A stretch of 48,149 nucleotides of DNA from Kiritimatiellia bacterium (lineage in GTDB: Bacteria; Verrucomicrobiota; Kiritimatiellia; CAIQIC01; Lenti-01), in contig JAFYAC010000027.1 of assembly GCA_017540905.1 (NCBI GenBank), forward strand, positions 1 to 48,149, read 5' to 3'. Below the pieces are notes generated by a model. That model made no database searches. It worked only from the letters and a program-made list of their open reading frames with translations, and had not been told where the DNA came from. Position numbers and translations under genes: made by a program. This document shows, piece after piece, positions 1 through 8,800 of this stretch. Position 1 is the stretch's first letter. Each line of letters starts with the position of its first letter.

Positions 1-34
1 GGGGGGGGGGAGGGGGGGGGGGGCGTGTTGTGCA

Positions 35-93
35 TGGGGAGGAATGATGGTTGGAAAGCAGGGAAAATATTGATGTTTTCCGTAATCTCAAAA
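35..93 (-). promoter_or_regulatory. Copy a of the GAGATTAC motif module at the contig edge
   Basis: On the minus strand, TTTTGAGATTACGGAAAA occupies 93-76 and is followed by ATCAATATT, a pyrimidine-rich stretch and an ATG at 35-33. The distance from GAGATTAC to the ATG is 54 nt, against 52 nt in the two unknown paralogues at 15.7 and 26.8 kb. CATCAT sits where paralogue 1 has CATCCT. It may be the promoter of a third family member running off the contig, but the sequence after the ATG quickly becomes poly-C (minus strand), so no protein can be called. Confidence 0.5.
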
Positions 94-216
94 GATGGGC
101 GGCAATGGGAAATGAGGGGGGCGCGGGGTGGGCAAATGGTGGGCCGGGGTGGACGGCGGCGGGGGGGGGCCAGGGGGGCTGGCGGGGGGGGAGGGAAGGG
201 TAGGGGGCGGCGCCCG

Positions 217-705
217 TCAGGCGGGGGGCTGGCCGCGGATCTTGGCGATGAGGATGGTGGTGGAAAGGCCGGGGACCATGGGGGCGAGGAGGACGCGGCC
301 GCCGCGGGCTTCGACGATGTCGCGGCCGCTGACGTAGCCGGCCCAGTCGGAGGCCTTGACAAGGACGTCGGGGAGGAGTTCGGCGACGAGTTCCTTGGGT
401 TCGTCCTCGTCGAACCAGGTGACGTAATCGACGCACTCGAGGGCGGCCATCATGCGGGCGCGGTTTTGTTCGTCCACCATGGGGCGCTCGGGCCCCTTGA
501 GGCGGCGTACGCTGGCGTCGGTGTTGAGGGCCACGACCAGAACGTCGCCCTGTTTGCGGGCGAACTGGAGGGTGGAGGCGTGCCCGGCGTGGACCAGGTC
601 GAAACAGCCGTTGGTGAACACGATTTTCTTGCCTTCGGCGCGCAGGCGGGCGCATTCGGCGGCGAGGGCGGCGCGGGGCCAAATTTTTTTCTCGGCTTCT
701 CTCAT
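217..705 (-). CDS. rfaE2: D-glycero-beta-D-manno-heptose 1-phosphate adenylyltransferase (stand-alone RfaE2/HldE C-terminal domain)
   Basis: Cytoplasmic nucleotidyltransferase of about 162 residues that would activate heptose-1-phosphate to ADP-heptose for the LPS inner core. The nucleotidyltransferase signature FTNGCFDLVHAGH lies near the N-terminus, followed by VALNTDASVRRLKG and, near the C-terminus, KASDW and GRDIVEARGGRV, all typical of the family. The separate kinase domain (RfaE1) of the bifunctional HldE is absent here. I chose the start at 705 (MREAEKK), where AAGG lies upstream; an in-frame codon at 765 would overlap ksgA. The gene is divergent from ksgA with under 50 bp between them. 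Other cytidylyltransferases of the same superfamily (for example for glycerol-3-phosphate) are possible but fit less well. Confidence 0.85.
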   Translation of the reverse strand: MREAEKKIWPRAALAAECARLRAEGKKIVFTNGCFDLVHAGHASTLQFARKQGDVLVVALNTDASVRRLKGPERPMVDEQNRARMMAALECVDYVTWFDEDEPKELVAELLPDVLVKASDWAGYVSGRDIVEARGGRVLLAPMVPGLSTTILIAKIRGQPPA

Positions 706-752
706 GGCAGGACTTACCTTTCGTGGGAGAGCGATACCAGATTCCGCGGCCC

Positions 753-1616
753 ATGGACACACCAAAAAACAGCCAGACTCTGCCCGACCCGGCGCATCCG
801 TCGGAGGTGCGGGCGTTTTTGCGCGAAGCGGGGTTCCATCCGTCGCGGGTGCTGGGGCAGAATTTTTTGGTGGACCGCAACATCCTGGACATCATCGTGG
901 CGGCGGCCGGGGTGGGGGAAGGGGACGGGGTAATCGAGGTGGGGCCGGGCCTTGGGGTGCTCACGGGGGCGTTGCTGGAGCGGGGCGCGCGGCTGGATGC
1001 GATCGAGAAGGACCACCGACTGGCGGCATGGCTGCGGGAGCGGTACGGCGGGAGGGGGAATTTCACGCTGCACGAGGGCGACGCGCTGGAGGCGGACTGG
1101 GGTGCGCTGTGCCCGGGGCCGGGGCGGGTGCTGGTCTCGAACCTGCCGTACGCGATTGCGGCGCGCCTGCTGGTGGACGTGGCGGCGCTGGAGCATCCGC
1201 CGGCGCGGATGGTGGTGATGGTGCAGCGGGAGGTGGCGGACCGGATGGCGGCGGCACCGTCGACCCCGGACTACGGGTTGCTGGGCATCCTGCTGCAGCG
1301 GCACTACGCGGTACGGACCGTCAAGCACGTGTCGCCGTCATGTTTCTGGCCGCCGCCGGAGGTGCAATCGACGGTGTGCCGCCTGGACCTGCGTCCGGGG
1401 ACGCGGGGGAGCGCGGCGGAGGAGGCGGAGTTCAGGCGGATATTGCGTTTGGCGTTTTCGCGCCGGCGCAAGACGCTGGCCCGGTCGCTGCGCGGCGAGA
1501 CGGCGGACCCGGCGGGGGCGCTCGCCGCGGCCGGGTTGCCCGCGACCGCGCGCCCGGAGGAGCTGTCGCCGGAGCAGTGGGATGCCCTGGCGAAGCGGAT
1601 CGCGGGTGCCCAGTGA
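753..1616 (+). CDS. ksgA: 16S rRNA (adenine1518-N6/adenine1519-N6)-dimethyltransferase KsgA/RsmA
   Basis: SAM-dependent enzyme that dimethylates two adjacent adenines in helix 45 of 16S rRNA during small-subunit assembly. About 287 residues, the normal length. Visible motifs in order are LGQNFLVD at the N-terminus, the SAM-binding GVIEVGPGLGVLT, IEKDHRLA (motif II) and the catalytic SNLPY (NLPY, motif IV). The C-terminal helical part contains RRKTLARSL. The ATG at 753 gives a start near MDTPKNSQTL; a GTG at 723 is also in frame but would add ten residues with no similarity. A strong hairpin follows the stop. The gene is divergent from rfaE2. Confidence 0.95.
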   Translation: MDTPKNSQTLPDPAHPSEVRAFLREAGFHPSRVLGQNFLVDRNILDIIVAAAGVGEGDGVIEVGPGLGVLTGALLERGARLDAIEKDHRLAAWLRERYGGRGNFTLHEGDALEADWGALCPGPGRVLVSNLPYAIAARLLVDVAALEHPPARMVVMVQREVADRMAAAPSTPDYGLLGILLQRHYAVRTVKHVSPSCFWPPPEVQSTVCRLDLRPGTRGSAAEEAEFRRILRLAFSRRRKTLARSLRGETADPAGALAAAGLPATARPEELSPEQWDALAKRIAGAQ

Positions 1617-1629
1617 CGGGCCCAAACGG

Positions 1630-1656
1630 AAAGGCCGCCCGGGGAGGGCGGCCTTT
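1630..1656. terminator. Bidirectional terminator hairpin between ksgA and rubrerythrin
   Basis: A perfect 11-bp stem, AAAGGCCGCCC (1630-1640) and GGGCGGCCTTT (1646-1656), with a 5-nt loop. It stands between two convergent genes, 14 bp after the ksgA stop and 23 bp after the rubrerythrin stop on the other strand. The U tract is short (three) on each strand. Confidence 0.75.
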
Positions 1657-1679
1657 GCGCGGGGGGAGGGGGACCGGGG

Positions 1680-2255
1680 TTACCAGTTCTCGCCGAGGAG
1701 TTCGAAGTAGGCCTGGGGGTGGAGGCAGGCGGGGCAGAGCTGCGGGGCTTCCTTGCCTTCGTGGATGTAGCCGCAGTTGAGGCAGCGCCAGATGACCACG
1801 CCGTCGCGCTTGAAGACTTTGCCGGCTTCGAGGTTCTTCCAGAGGTCGTTGTAGCGCTTCTCGTGCTGCTTCTCGGCGACGGAGACGCGCTCCCAGAGGA
1901 CCGCGATCTCGGGGAAGCCTTCTTCGCGGGCGATGCGGGCGAACTCGGGGTAGGCCTGGGTCCATTCTTCGTTTTCGCCGGCGGCGGCCGCCTTGAGGTT
2001 TTCGAGGGTGTTGCCGATGACACCCGCGGGGAAGGAGGCGGTGATTTCGACGGCGCCGCCTTCGAGGTACTTGAAGAAGCGCTTGGCGTGTTCCTTTTCC
2101 TGGAGGGCGGTCTCCTCGAAGATCTTGGAAATCTGGACGAGGCCTTCCTTCTTCGCGACGCCGGCGAAGAAGTCGTAGCGGTTGCGGGCCTGCGATTCCC
2201 CGGCGAAGGAGTGCAGCAGGTTCTTTTCGGTGCGGGTTCCCTTGATGCTTGCCAT
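1680..2255 (-). CDS. rbr: Rubrerythrin
   Basis: Non-haem di-iron peroxidase of 191 residues that reduces hydrogen peroxide in anaerobes and microaerophiles, with electrons usually coming from rubredoxin or ferredoxin. The N-terminal ferritin-like four-helix part carries the di-iron ligands in FAGESQARNRYDFF, EETALQEKEHAKRF and VSVAEKQHEKRY. The C-terminal rubredoxin-like domain shows CLNCGYIHEG and CPACLHPQAYFE, i.e. two CxxC knuckles for one iron. The ATG at 2255 follows a purine-rich AAAGAGAGAA, giving the usual family N-terminus. It lies 74 bp downstream of accA on the same strand. Its presence argues for an anaerobic or oxygen-sensitive host. Confidence 0.95.
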   Translation of the reverse strand: MASIKGTRTEKNLLHSFAGESQARNRYDFFAGVAKKEGLVQISKIFEETALQEKEHAKRFFKYLEGGAVEITASFPAGVIGNTLENLKAAAAGENEEWTQAYPEFARIAREEGFPEIAVLWERVSVAEKQHEKRYNDLWKNLEAGKVFKRDGVVIWRCLNCGYIHEGKEAPQLCPACLHPQAYFELLGENW

Positions 2256-2329
2256 TTGGGTTCTCTCTTTCTTTTCGTTGGGGTGAAAAATGGACCGGCA
2301 GGGCCAGTCCGTGTTTTTTACATCGGGTT

Positions 2330-3322
2330 TCACGCGGGCACGGGCGGCGGGGGCGGGACGAAGCGTTCGCCTTCGCGGAAGACGCCCATGGCGCGGAACT
2401 TGTCGTAGCGCTGCTCGAGGAGGGCGTCGGTCGGCCAGGTGAGGAGTTCCTCGAGGTGCTTGACGAGGGCGGCGCGGACCTTCTCGGCGGCGGCGGCGGG
2501 GTCGGAATGGGCGCCGCCGGAGGGCTCGGGGATGAGTTCGTCGGCGATGTGCATGCGCATGAGGTCGGGGGCGGTGAGCTTGAGGGCGGCCGCGGCGTCG
2601 GAGGCGTAGGCGCGGTCCTTCCAGAGGATCGCGGCGCAGCCTTCGGGGGAGATGACGGAGTAGTAGGCGTGCTCCATGATGAGGAGGCGGTTGCATACGC
2701 CGATGCCGAGGGCTCCGCCGCTGCCGCCTTCGCCGATGACGGCGGAGATGATGGGGACGGGGAAGCGGAACATTTCGCGGAGGTTGACGGCGATGGCTTC
2801 CGCCACGTGGCGTTCCTCGCCCTCGATGCCGGGGAAGGCTCCGGGGGTGTCGATGAGGGTGACGATGGGGACGCCGGAGCGGGCGGCGAGGCGCATGAGG
2901 CGGAGGGCCTTGCGGTAGCCTTCGGGGAAGGGGCAACCGAAGTTGCAGGCGAGGTTGGACTTGGTGTCGCGGCCCTTCTGGGTGCCGATGACCATGACGC
3001 GGTGGCCGTTGAGCTTGCCGAAGCCGCCGAGGATGGACTGGTCGTCGGAGACGAGGCGGTCGCCGTGCAGTTCGGTGAAGTCGTCGATGAAGGCGGAGAT
3101 GTAGTCGCCGGTGTAGGGGCGGAGGGGGTGGCGCGCGACCATGACCTCCTGCCAGGGGGTCAAATGGGCGTAGAGTTCGCGGCGGGCTTCCTGGAGTTCG
3201 CGGCGGAGGCGGGCGGTCTCCTCTTCGACGGAGATGTTGCTCTTGTCGGCGAAGTTCTTGAGTTCGTCGAGCTTGTGCTGGAACTCGAGGAGGGGTTTTT
3301 CGAACGGGAGCATGTAGGACAT
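2330..3322 (-). CDS. accA: Acetyl-CoA carboxylase carboxyltransferase subunit alpha
   Basis: Subunit of the cytoplasmic carboxyltransferase that moves the carboxyl group from biotin to acetyl-CoA, the first step of fatty-acid synthesis; it needs AccD, which is not in this window. About 330 residues (E. coli 319). The N-terminal helix region MLPFEKPLLEFQHKLDELK is typical, followed by LTPWQEVMVARHPLRPYTGDYI, GCPFPEGYRKALRLM, DTPGAFPGIEGEERH, and the oxyanion-hole region GEGGSGGALGIG. The start at 3322 lies 8 bp after the L,D-transpeptidase stop and is preceded by GTGAGG; a second in-frame ATG is at 3313. Co-transcription with the transpeptidase and kinase is likely from the spacing. Confidence 0.95.
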   Translation of the reverse strand: MSYMLPFEKPLLEFQHKLDELKNFADKSNISVEEETARLRRELQEARRELYAHLTPWQEVMVARHPLRPYTGDYISAFIDDFTELHGDRLVSDDQSILGGFGKLNGHRVMVIGTQKGRDTKSNLACNFGCPFPEGYRKALRLMRLAARSGVPIVTLIDTPGAFPGIEGEERHVAEAIAVNLREMFRFPVPIISAVIGEGGSGGALGIGVCNRLLIMEHAYYSVISPEGCAAILWKDRAYASDAAAALKLTAPDLMRMHIADELIPEPSGGAHSDPAAAAEKVRAALVKHLEELLTWPTDALLEQRYDKFRAMGVFREGERFVPPPPPVPA

Positions 3323-3330
3323 GGCAGGCC

Positions 3331-4512
3331 TCACTCGACGATGGTCACGACGGTGCCCTTGGGCAGGATCGTGTAGAGTTCTTCGATTTCTTCGTTCAGC
3401 AGGCGGACGCAACCGGCGCTGGACTGGCTGCCGATGGAACCGGGGTCCCAGGTGCCGTGCAGGCCGTATCCGGGGCGGTCGAGGGCGAGCCAGTGGGTGC
3501 CGAGCAGGTTTTCGGGGTCGCCGTAGGGGATGGAGCGGCCGCCGGAGGGGAACCAGGTGGGGTGCTCGATCTTGTCGACGATCTTGAAGACGCCCGCGGG
3601 GGTCCCGGCGTTGGTGCCGGTGGAGACGCGGTAGCGCTTGAAGAATTTGCCGTCGAGGGTGAGGACGAGGTCGTTGCGGCTCTTGCTCACGCGGACGGCG
3701 AAGGTGTGGTTGCGGCCGTCGAGGAGGGTGAGGCGCTGGCCGACGCGGATGTTGTCGCCGCGGATGCCGTTGGCCTTGGCGATGAGAAGGACGGGGGTGT
3801 TGAAGGTGGCGGCGATCTTGCCGAGGAAGTCGCCGGACTGGACGGTGTACTCCGTCTTTTCGGGCATGGGGCGCTGGGAGACGAGGAGTTCCAGGTCGAG
3901 TTTGGAGAGGAAGGCCTCGATTTCGGGGTCGCCGGGCCGCGCGGCCAGGGCGTCGAGGCCGGCTTCGCGGGCGGCCTGGCCGTCGCCGGCGGCGTAGCGG
4001 TCCCGGGCCTGCGCGAAGAGGGCGTCGGCGTCGCCGCCGGAGGGCGCAGGGAGGGCTTCTTCTGCGGGGGCGGGGGAGGGGGGCTGGGCCGGGGCGGCGG
4101 CATCCGCGGCGGTGCCGGAGCCGTCGGTCGGCAAGGAGGCCAGTGGGGGCGGCGGAGGGAGCGCGGGGGCTTCGGGGGCCGCCTGAGCCGCCGGGGGCGT
4201 GGCCTCCTCCCGGGGCGGCTCGGGGAGAGGCCGGGATTCGGGGCCGGGGGATGTCCCGGGGACGGCGTCGGGGAGCGGGAGTTCGGCGGGCGGGAGGTCG
4301 CCTTCGACGGGGGCTTCCGGCAATTCGAGCGGTTCGGCCGGCTCGGTGCCGTCGGTTCCGCGGTTGCCGTGCCACCACCAGGCGGCGACGGCCGCGGCGA
4401 GCAGGGCGGAGATGCCCAAGGCGACGACCATGGCGAGGCAGCCGGACCGCGACTTGTCGCGGCGCATGCGGTAGATGTCGGGGGGGAGGTTGAGGTTGCC
4501 GTCGTGTTCCAT
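3331..4512 (-). CDS. Membrane-anchored L,D-transpeptidase with LysM domain
   Basis: Periplasmic cell-wall enzyme of 393 residues. Residues 25-47 form one membrane anchor after a short basic cytoplasmic tail. Residues 50-155 are a Pro/Glu/Ala-rich linker. A short helical (TPR-like) piece around 162-210 is followed by a LysM peptidoglycan-binding domain at about 221-264 (YTVQSGDFLGKIAATF to VGQRLTL). The C-terminal YkuD catalytic domain has the His352 of LHGTWDP and the nucleophile Cys368 in SSAGCVRL. Such enzymes make 3-3 cross-links or attach proteins to peptidoglycan; which of these applies cannot be seen. It lies between the kinase (54 bp upstream) and accA (8 bp downstream), so the three probably share a transcript. 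Confidence 0.9.
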   Translation of the reverse strand: MEHDGNLNLPPDIYRMRRDKSRSGCLAMVVALGISALLAAAVAAWWWHGNRGTDGTEPAEPLELPEAPVEGDLPPAELPLPDAVPGTSPGPESRPLPEPPREEATPPAAQAAPEAPALPPPPPLASLPTDGSGTAADAAAPAQPPSPAPAEEALPAPSGGDADALFAQARDRYAAGDGQAAREAGLDALAARPGDPEIEAFLSKLDLELLVSQRPMPEKTEYTVQSGDFLGKIAATFNTPVLLIAKANGIRGDNIRVGQRLTLLDGRNHTFAVRVSKSRNDLVLTLDGKFFKRYRVSTGTNAGTPAGVFKIVDKIEHPTWFPSGGRSIPYGDPENLLGTHWLALDRPGYGLHGTWDPGSIGSQSSAGCVRLLNEEIEELYTILPKGTVVTIVE

Positions 4513-4566
4513 GGCGCGTGGTTGGAAGGGGGTTGGGTGGATGCGGGGGATAACGGGTGGGTCGGG

Positions 4567-5379
4567 TCAGCCGAGCCGGTCGAGGTCGCGGAGGACCAGG
4601 CCCATGTCGGGGTAGCGGTCGTCGGGGTTCTTGGCGATGCACTTCATGACGAGGTTCGCGAGGGCGACCGGGATGTCCGGGTTGAGCTGCCGGACGGGGG
4701 TGGGCGGGACCTTCGGATCGACCTGGTCGGCGCGGACCTTCTCGATCTTCTCGCCCTCGTACGGCTTGCGGAAGGTGAGCATTTCGTAGCAACAGATGCC
4801 GAACGCGTAGATGTCGGCGCGGTCGTCGGCGGTGTGGTTGAGGAGCGTCTCGGGCGGCACGTAGGAGGTGGTGCCGGGGATTTCCTTGATTTTCTTGAAG
4901 AAACGCTTGCGCGGGAGCGCGAGGTCGAAGTCGATCAGCACCAGCTGCCCGTTCGGCTGGACGAGGAGGTTCTCGGGCTTGATGTCGAGGTGGAGGTAGC
5001 CCTGCGCATGCACGTACTGGATGACGAGCGCCAGCTGCTTGATGAAGACCATGACGTTGTCGGTCAGCAGCGGCTCGCGGTAGAGGATGAGGTCGCGGAG
5101 GGTGCGCGATTCGACGTACTTGAGGACCATGTAGGGGATTTTTCCCTCGTAGCCCTGCTTGACGAACGGCACGATGTCGGGCCGCCCCTTCTGGATTTTG
5201 GCGAGGATTTCGCCGCCGCGGAAGAAGCGGGCGCGGGCCTTGCGGTCCTTGGCCGCCATCGCGTCGAGGACGCGTATGACATAGCGCTCCTGCTGGGCGT
5301 CGATCGCCACGTACAGCTTGGTCATTCCACCGCCCGAGATCGAGCGCGTGATCGAGTATCCTGCAAAGCTCTGGTTCAT
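4567..5379 (-). CDS. Atypical serine/threonine protein kinase (Hanks type, altered ATP-binding residues)
   Basis: A 270-residue protein that is only a kinase domain, without membrane segment or sensor domain. The glycine-rich loop is ISGGGMTKLYVA (residues 14-25). The VAIK lysine is replaced by arginine (YVIRVL, Arg36), and the helix-C glutamate position is Gly55 (FFRGGE), with Glu57 two residues on. The catalytic loop is HLDIKPEN (Asp132, Lys134, Asn137 kept), the DFG motif reads DFD (150-152) and APE reads PPE. The phosphotransfer residues are therefore mostly present while the Lys-Glu salt bridge is not. Start chosen at 5379 (MNQSFAGYSI), which gives a clean domain start; an upstream in-frame ATG at 5481 would run into padR. 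Divergent from padR, upstream of the L,D-transpeptidase. Confidence 0.85.
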   Translation of the reverse strand: MNQSFAGYSITRSISGGGMTKLYVAIDAQQERYVIRVLDAMAAKDRKARARFFRGGEILAKIQKGRPDIVPFVKQGYEGKIPYMVLKYVESRTLRDLILYREPLLTDNVMVFIKQLALVIQYVHAQGYLHLDIKPENLLVQPNGQLVLIDFDLALPRKRFFKKIKEIPGTTSYVPPETLLNHTADDRADIYAFGICCYEMLTFRKPYEGEKIEKVRADQVDPKVPPTPVRQLNPDIPVALANLVMKCIAKNPDDRYPDMGLVLRDLDRLG

Positions 5380-5456
5380 GCCGGGAGAGTACCCCAGTCG
5401 GGGGCGGTTTGGCAATGAAGAGTTTGGGCGGGAAAAAGGGCTTGACGGGAGGGGTG

Positions 5457-5477
5457 GTACTATGCGATGGGTAGTAC
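5457..5477. promoter_or_regulatory. Inverted repeat, probable operator between kinase and padR
   Basis: GTACTA (5457-5462) and TAGTAC (5472-5477) form a perfect 6+6 inverted repeat with 9 bp between, in the region separating the divergent kinase (start 5379) and padR (start 5505). PadR-type regulators generally bind dyads of this size and often repress their own gene. TTGACG at 5442-5447 could be a -35 for padR, but no well-spaced -10 follows. Assignment as the PadR site is inference. Confidence 0.45.
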
Positions 5478-5504
5478 GCAATGCAGAGTAGAGATGGCAA
5501 CGCG

Positions 5505-5873
5505 ATGATCGACGGGTGGATCGTCCAGCTGCGCAAGGGCGCGCTGGAGTACTGCCTGATGCTCGCGCTGAGGCGCGGGGAAAGCTACGGGTACGAAATC
5601 ATACAGGCGCTCTCGGAGGTCGAGGACCTCACGGTCGGGGAGAGCACGGTGTACCCCATCCTCGCTCGCCTCAAGGCGGAGGGGTTCCTCAAGGCGCGGC
5701 TCGGCAGGTCCGGCGCCGGGCCCATGCGCAGGTATTTTTCTTTGACCGAAAAGGGAAGGATCCGGTTGGCGATGATGGATGCCTACTGGCCGATGTTGTC
5801 GAAATCCATCGAAGCGTTGAAACGGGCCGCGTCGAAGGCAGGCGCGGCCGGAAAAGGGCAGGAGCAGACATGA
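5505..5873 (+). CDS. PadR family transcriptional regulator
   Basis: Small winged-helix DNA-binding protein of about 122 residues. The sequence WIVQLRKGALEYCLMLALRRGESYGYEI followed by GESTVYPILARLKAEGFLKAR and YFSLTEKGRIRLAMM is the classic PadR domain; the C-terminal helix for dimerisation is short (subfamily 2 style). I prefer the ATG at 5505 (MIDGWIVQLRKG), the usual N-terminus of the family; an ATG at 5481 is also in frame. Its stop overlaps the start of the A2M gene in ATGA, so the two are translationally coupled. PadR regulators are very often encoded just before a HAAS-domain membrane protein, and here that partner domain is fused to the A2M. An inverted repeat upstream could be its operator. 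Confidence 0.93.
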   Translation: MIDGWIVQLRKGALEYCLMLALRRGESYGYEIIQALSEVEDLTVGESTVYPILARLKAEGFLKARLGRSGAGPMRRYFSLTEKGRIRLAMMDAYWPMLSKSIEALKRAASKAGAAGKGQEQT

Positions 5874-8800
5874 ACAGGACGGATGCGGCGGACCGCTTGG
5901 CGGCGGGTTATCTTGAAGCGGTGGGCGCGGCGATGGCCGGTCGCCCGGAACAGGAGCGGCGCGACGTGCTCGCGCAGCTGGCGGAGCAGCTCGACGTGGC
6001 GGTGCGCGCCGCCGAGCCCGGTCCCGGGGAGTCGGAGGAGGAGGTGATGGGGCGCATCCTGGAGGGGATGGACCCGCCGGAGAATTTCGTGGTGGGCGCG
6101 GGGGCGATGGGGATTGGGGACGGCGGGGGGAATGGGGAGAATGGGGAAAATGGGGACGGTGGGGACGGTGGGGACTTTGGGGAGAGGGGAAGGGGTGGGG
6201 ACGGTGGTCGGCGGGGGCCGGGCGGGTGGTGGTGGTTCGCGCTGGCGGTGCTGTTCTTTGCGGTGAACGTGTGGGGGTTGTTCGGGGGAGGCGGCGGGGG
6301 GCGCGCCGGCGGGGAGGCGTCCGGGCCGGAGGAGGCGGAGCCGGAGGAGGTGGTGGAGGAACCGCCGCTGCCGGAGCCGGAGTACATGCGGGTGATGAAG
6401 CTGCGCAGGGTTTCGGTGATGGACAGCTCGGCGGACCGGACTGCGACGCTGCTGCTGACGTTCAGCGCGGAGCCGGACCGGTTGCAGCTGACGCGGCACT
6501 TCCGCCTGGAGGACGGGGACGGGGCCGCGGTGGGCTACCGCATCGAGGGGCTGCTGGGCCAGAACACGGTGGCGCTGGCGACGGACCCGGTGGCGACGGT
6601 AGGGCTGCGCTGGACGCTGGACGCGGGACTGGAGTCGTCGGAGCCCGGCGTGGTTCCGCTGGAGGAGGGGGAGCGGGGGATGCTGGAGATGGACCGTAAC
6701 CTGGAGGCGACGGAGGCGGAGGCGTACGCGAGGGCGTTCGAGGAGCCGTACGTGCGGATCCGCCTGACGGGTGCGCCGGAAGGGGAGCGGGAGAAGGTGG
6801 AGCCGTACGTGGAGGTGAAGCCGCCGGTGAAGTTCCGCGCGTCGGCGGGACGGGACTGGGAGGGGTGCTATTTGCAGCTGGAAGGGGCGTTCCGGCCAGA
6901 CAGTTTCTATGAAATCGCGCTCAAGGCGGGCCTGCCCGGCAGCGACGGGCGCCGGTCGCTCTCGCGCGATTTCCGCCGGACGCTGCAGATTCCGCGCCCG
7001 TCGGCGCGCGTGGAGCTGGAGAAGTCGGGCCGCTACCTGCCGCCCTCCGGTCCGCTCGCGGTGCCGGTGCGGACGTGCGGGGCGCGCTCGGTGTGCGCGC
7101 AGGCCTGGAAGGTCTATCCGGCCAACCTCGCCGACGCGGTGCTCTCGCGCGAAATGCGCTCGTGGAAGGTGATGGAGGACGAGTGGGGCGGGAAGTGGCA
7201 CACGCTGACGAACATTCCGGTGCGGCCGGACGTCCCGGGTCCCGGTGGCGCCGAGGCCGCGCCCGGCACGGGCCGCGCGCTGGTGCCGTTGCGCAAGCTG
7301 GCGGGGGAGGAGGAGCCGCGCGGGGCGTGGTGGGTCCGGGTGGAGCCGGAGGGCGACGGGTGGAGCGGCGACTCGCAGCTCGTCGTGGTGACGGACCTCG
7401 GCCTGAGCGTGCGCCTCGGCGTGCCCCCCGGGGAGCGCGGGGCCGGGATGGACGAGGACGGCAGCGCGCTGGTGTGGGTGAATTCGCTGCGCACGGCGAA
7501 GGCGGAGGAGGGGGTGCGCGTCGAGATCGTCTCGTCGCACCACCAGCTGCTGGCGTCAGGCACGACCGACGCCGACGGCATCGCGCGCCTGGAATGGACG
7601 GCGGGGGCGGACGGGGGGACCCCCGCGGTGGTCGTGGCCTCGAAGGACGGCGACCAGACGTACCTCGCGCTCGACCGGGCGCTGGCCGAGGGGGACGGCG
7701 GCGTGCGCGACTGGCCCGGCGAGGGGTTGCCGGAGGCGGAGTTCGCGGCGGGGCGCGGGGTGTACCGCCCCGGCGAGACGGCGTGCCTCGAGGCGTACGT
7801 GCGCGGCATCGACCTGGGCGTGCCGGAGCCGTTCCCGGCGGTGGCGGTGTTGCGCGCGCCGGACGGGCGCGTGGCGCTGGAGAAGGCCGTGGAGACGGGC
7901 GGGCTGGGGACGGTGGCGCTCGAACTGCCGATTCCCGGGGACGCGCCGACGGGCCGATGGGAACTGTCGCTGGAGACGCCGGGGGGGAGCGCGGTGCTGG
8001 GGAGGACGTCGTTCTCGGTGGAGGACTTCATGCCTCCTCAGATCCGCGTGGACGTGACGGGGCCGGAAGGCCGCCAGGCGGCCGCGGACGTGGAAAAGCT
8101 GAAGTTTGCGGTGAAGGCCGAGTACCTCTTCGGCGGCCCGGCGGCGCGGCTCCCGGCGGAGGGCGTGGTGTCGTGGAAGGCGGTGCCGTTCGCGCCGGCG
8201 GGCTGGCAGGGGTGGACGTTCGGGGACCCGCGCAAGAAGTTCGCCGAGTCGGACGCGCGCCTCGGGCAGTACCCGCTGGCGGCGGACGGTTCGCTCGCGT
8301 TCGTCGTGCCGGTGCGGCGCGAACCGGCCCCGCCGGCGGCGCTGCGCGCGGTGTTCGGCGCGACGGTGCGCACGGCGGGCGGCCGGGCGGTCTCGGACTT
8401 CGCGTCGGTGCTGGTCGATCCGTATCCGTTCTACGTGGGCCTGCGCCCGGCGTGGGAGGGCACGGTGCCCGTCGCCGCGACCCAGCGCGTGCAGGTCGCC
8501 GCGGTGGCCCCCGGCGGCGGCGCGCCGGACGCGGAGTCCACGCCCGCGCTGCTGCTCTCGCTGGTGAAGGTGGAATGGAACTCCTCGCTGCGCCGGAATT
8601 CCTCGGGCCGCTACGAATGGCGGAGCGAGCGCGAGGAGCACGTCGTGGAGCGCGCCACGAGGTCCCTCGGGCTCTCCGGCGACGGCCGCCTCGCCGCCGA
8701 CTGGGCGTTCGCCGTGCCGTCCCCCGGCGAGTGGGAAATCCTGGCCGAGGACCCGGAGTCGGGTTCCTCCACGCGCCTCTCCTTCCACGCCGGTTCGCGC

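Noticed and set aside
1-35. Start of a third family gene at the left edge on the minus strand
   Set aside because: After a few codons the sequence is poly-C, so no protein similarity can be judged; only the upstream module is reported.
2330-5536. One continuous minus-strand frame covering accA and the two genes upstream
   Set aside because: Only the part from 3322 down encodes AccA; the rest is antisense or out of frame to the transpeptidase and kinase genes, which have their own clear domains.
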